Origin: Mariprofundaceae bacterium | Lineage (GTDB): Bacteria; Pseudomonadota; Zetaproteobacteria; Mariprofundales; J009 | DNA: 5,309 nt | Assembly (NCBI GenBank): GCA_015489095.1 | Contig: WFMN01000005.1 | Coordinates: 1-5,309, forward strand | Direction: 5' to 3' | Shown here: positions 4,264-5,309 of the stretch, in pieces | Layout: the number at the start of each line of letters is the position of its first letter | Position numbering within the stretch: the stretch's first letter is position 1 | Made by a program: the position numbers and the translations under genes | Notes under the pieces: model-generated | Database searches by the model: none | What the model saw: the letters and a program-made list of their open reading frames with translations, nothing else | Told to the model about the DNA's origin: nothing

Positions 4264-5309
4264 ATGCCCGACGCGGCATCGACCATCCCAAAGCAGCCGT
4301 CTCGGCTGCTTTTTTTTGCGCATGGCGAAGTCGCCACCCTACTCCAACAGGGGGCATCGCTGACCCTGCACCGCCACGGTTGCGCGCCGATCTCCCTCAC
4401 CGGAACGCTGGCAACCGCGCTTGAACGGCATGCTTCCGGCAACGCCAGCCAAGCCGACCGGCGGCGGCTGGCCCAGCTCGCCCGCCACACCCCGGCGCTG
4501 GAGGGGATTGCTTCGGCCACCGCCTCCAGCGACGCCTATCGGCAACTGGTGTGCGACGACCTCGGCCTGCTGTTCATCGAACTCACCTTGCGCTGCAACG
4601 AGCGCTGCCTCCACTGCTACGCCGGTTCCGACCCGGAGCGGAGCGAAACGCTCTCCGCCGACGAGGTCAAGCGGGTGCTGGATGAAGCGCGCGCCATGGG
4701 CAACCCGCGCCTGCAATTCACCGGCGGCGACCCATTGATCCACCCCGATCTCGTCGCGCTGGTCGCCCATGCCCACGCGCTCGACTTCCCCACCATCGAG
4801 ATCTACACCAACGGGCTGCTGCTGCACCAGAAGCTGCTGCAACAACTCACGCCGTTCCGCCCCCATTTCGCCTTCTCGCTCTACTCACACCTCCCACACC
4901 ACCACGATGCCATCACCAGACTGCCCGGCAGCCATGCCCGCACCATGGAGGCCATCCGCCGCGTGGCGGCGATGCAACTGCCGCTGCGGGTCAGCATCAT
5001 CACCATGGCGGAGAACCGCGACGATCTGGAGGCGACACGCCGACTGTTGATCGACACCGGGGTCGCGGCGGCGCAGATCGGTAGCGACACCGTGCGCGCC
5101 ATCGGTCGCGGCAGCCGCCGCGCCGCGCCATCCTCGCAGCAAGCGCCGCAGCCCCTTCCCGCACGGAGGGGCAAGCTCTGCATCAGCGCCGATGGCCGCA
5201 TCTACCCCTGCATCTTCTCCCGCAGTGTCGCGCTGGGTTCCATCCACCACGGTTCCATTCGCAAGCAGCTCGCGGCTATCCCCGTTCCGCAACCCCCAAG
5301 CGGACTCGA
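4264..5309 (+). CDS. Radical SAM protein with SPASM/twitch-like C-terminus, candidate peptide maturase (3'-truncated)
   Basis: The frame is open from ATG 4264 to the window end (348 codons), in the same frame as the peptide and 12 bp after its stop. The N-terminal ~100 residues match nothing I recognise; they look like short strands then helices, possibly leader-binding. The radical SAM core begins at LFIELTLRC, with the 4Fe-4S motif CNERCLHC (C111, C115, C118), GGDP (154-157, a GGEP variant that contacts SAM), YTNG (181-184) and a GRG at 281-283. Near the edge, K-L-C-I-S-A-D-G-R-I-Y-P-C (304-316) resembles a SPASM or twitch cluster segment, as in RiPP maturases such as those making thioether links. 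No ribosome site precedes ATG 4264, so coupling to the peptide stop is likely. The only later standard in-frame start is GTG 4549, just 15 codons before the cluster. The substrate is inferred from context. Confidence 0.88.
   Translation, partial: MPDAASTIPKQPSRLLFFAHGEVATLLQQGASLTLHRHGCAPISLTGTLATALERHASGNASQADRRRLAQLARHTPALEGIASATASSDAYRQLVCDDLGLLFIELTLRCNERCLHCYAGSDPERSETLSADEVKRVLDEARAMGNPRLQFTGGDPLIHPDLVALVAHAHALDFPTIEIYTNGLLLHQKLLQQLTPFRPHFAFSLYSHLPHHHDAITRLPGSHARTMEAIRRVAAMQLPLRVSIITMAENRDDLEATRRLLIDTGVAAAQIGSDTVRAIGRGSRRAAPSSQQAPQPLPARRGKLCISADGRIYPCIFSRSVALGSIHHGSIRKQLAAIPVPQPPSGL
4290..4317 (+). terminator. Rho-independent terminator after the peptide gene
   Basis: AGCAGCCG (4292-4299), loop TCT, CGGCTGCT (4303-4310) is a perfect 8-bp stem, extendable by two A-T pairs, followed by an eight-T tract (4310-4317). 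It begins 38 nt past the peptide stop codon. It lies inside the open frame of the radical SAM gene if that starts at 4264, where the hairpin reads K-Q-P-S-R-L-L-F-F. This placement would let most transcripts end after the peptide, with a minority reading through to the enzyme. Confidence 0.85.

Noticed and set aside
3878..4357. Minus-strand frames opposite the peptide gene (Arg/Trp/Cys-rich)
   Set aside because: They lack a ribosome site and family features, while the plus-strand peptide has a consensus site and a coherent signal sequence.
4339..5292. Minus-strand frames opposite the radical SAM gene
   Set aside because: They are antisense to a frame carrying the CX3CX2C, GGDP and SPASM-like motifs and have no recognisable features of their own.

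Overview
The window is GC-rich, gene-dense bacterial DNA. A Gram-negative, Pseudomonadota-like host fits best: there is a periplasmic-type LysM protein, a PlsY acyltransferase, a MidA/NDUFAF7-type methyltransferase, a twin-arginine export signal on a small peptide, and two dispersed intergenic repeat families common in environmental proteobacteria. The sequence alone does not settle the lineage. Both end genes are cut by the window edges.

Layout. Bases 1-798 (+) hold the C-terminal two thirds of a MidA/COG1565-family methyltransferase. Bases 799-1070 are non-coding and filled by dispersed repeats: two imperfect inverted repeats built on an 8-nt period, the first split by a different palindromic repeat. 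Bases 1071-3885 (-) form a likely three-gene operon, transcribed in the order nucleotidyltransferase (PF14907-like), plsY, LysM protein. The last two overlap by 4 bp (ATGA). Bases 3937-5309 (+), divergent from that operon, hold a small Ser/Asn/Gly/Cys-rich peptide gene with a twin-arginine-type leader, an intrinsic terminator, and a radical SAM enzyme that runs off the right edge.

Most interesting content. The right half looks like a small RiPP (ribosomally made, post-translationally modified peptide) locus. The 104-residue precursor has a Tat-like leader ending in an AxA cleavage site, and its mature part carries the symmetric motif CAPCFCAPC plus two further cysteines. A radical SAM protein with a CX3CX2C cluster and a SPASM/twitch-like C-terminal segment follows in the same frame 12 bp later. 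A strong terminator lies within the first codons of the radical SAM reading frame, which suggests high output of the peptide and limited read-through into the enzyme. The divergent nucleotidyltransferase belongs to a family often found in RiPP clusters and may be part of the system, although it also appears co-transcribed with the housekeeping plsY gene. A plausible sigma70 promoter for the peptide overlaps its 5' end.

plsY is also notable. Its best Shine-Dalgarno sequence and its family-typical N-terminus point to a non-canonical ATC start codon, 21 bp upstream of the first GTG.
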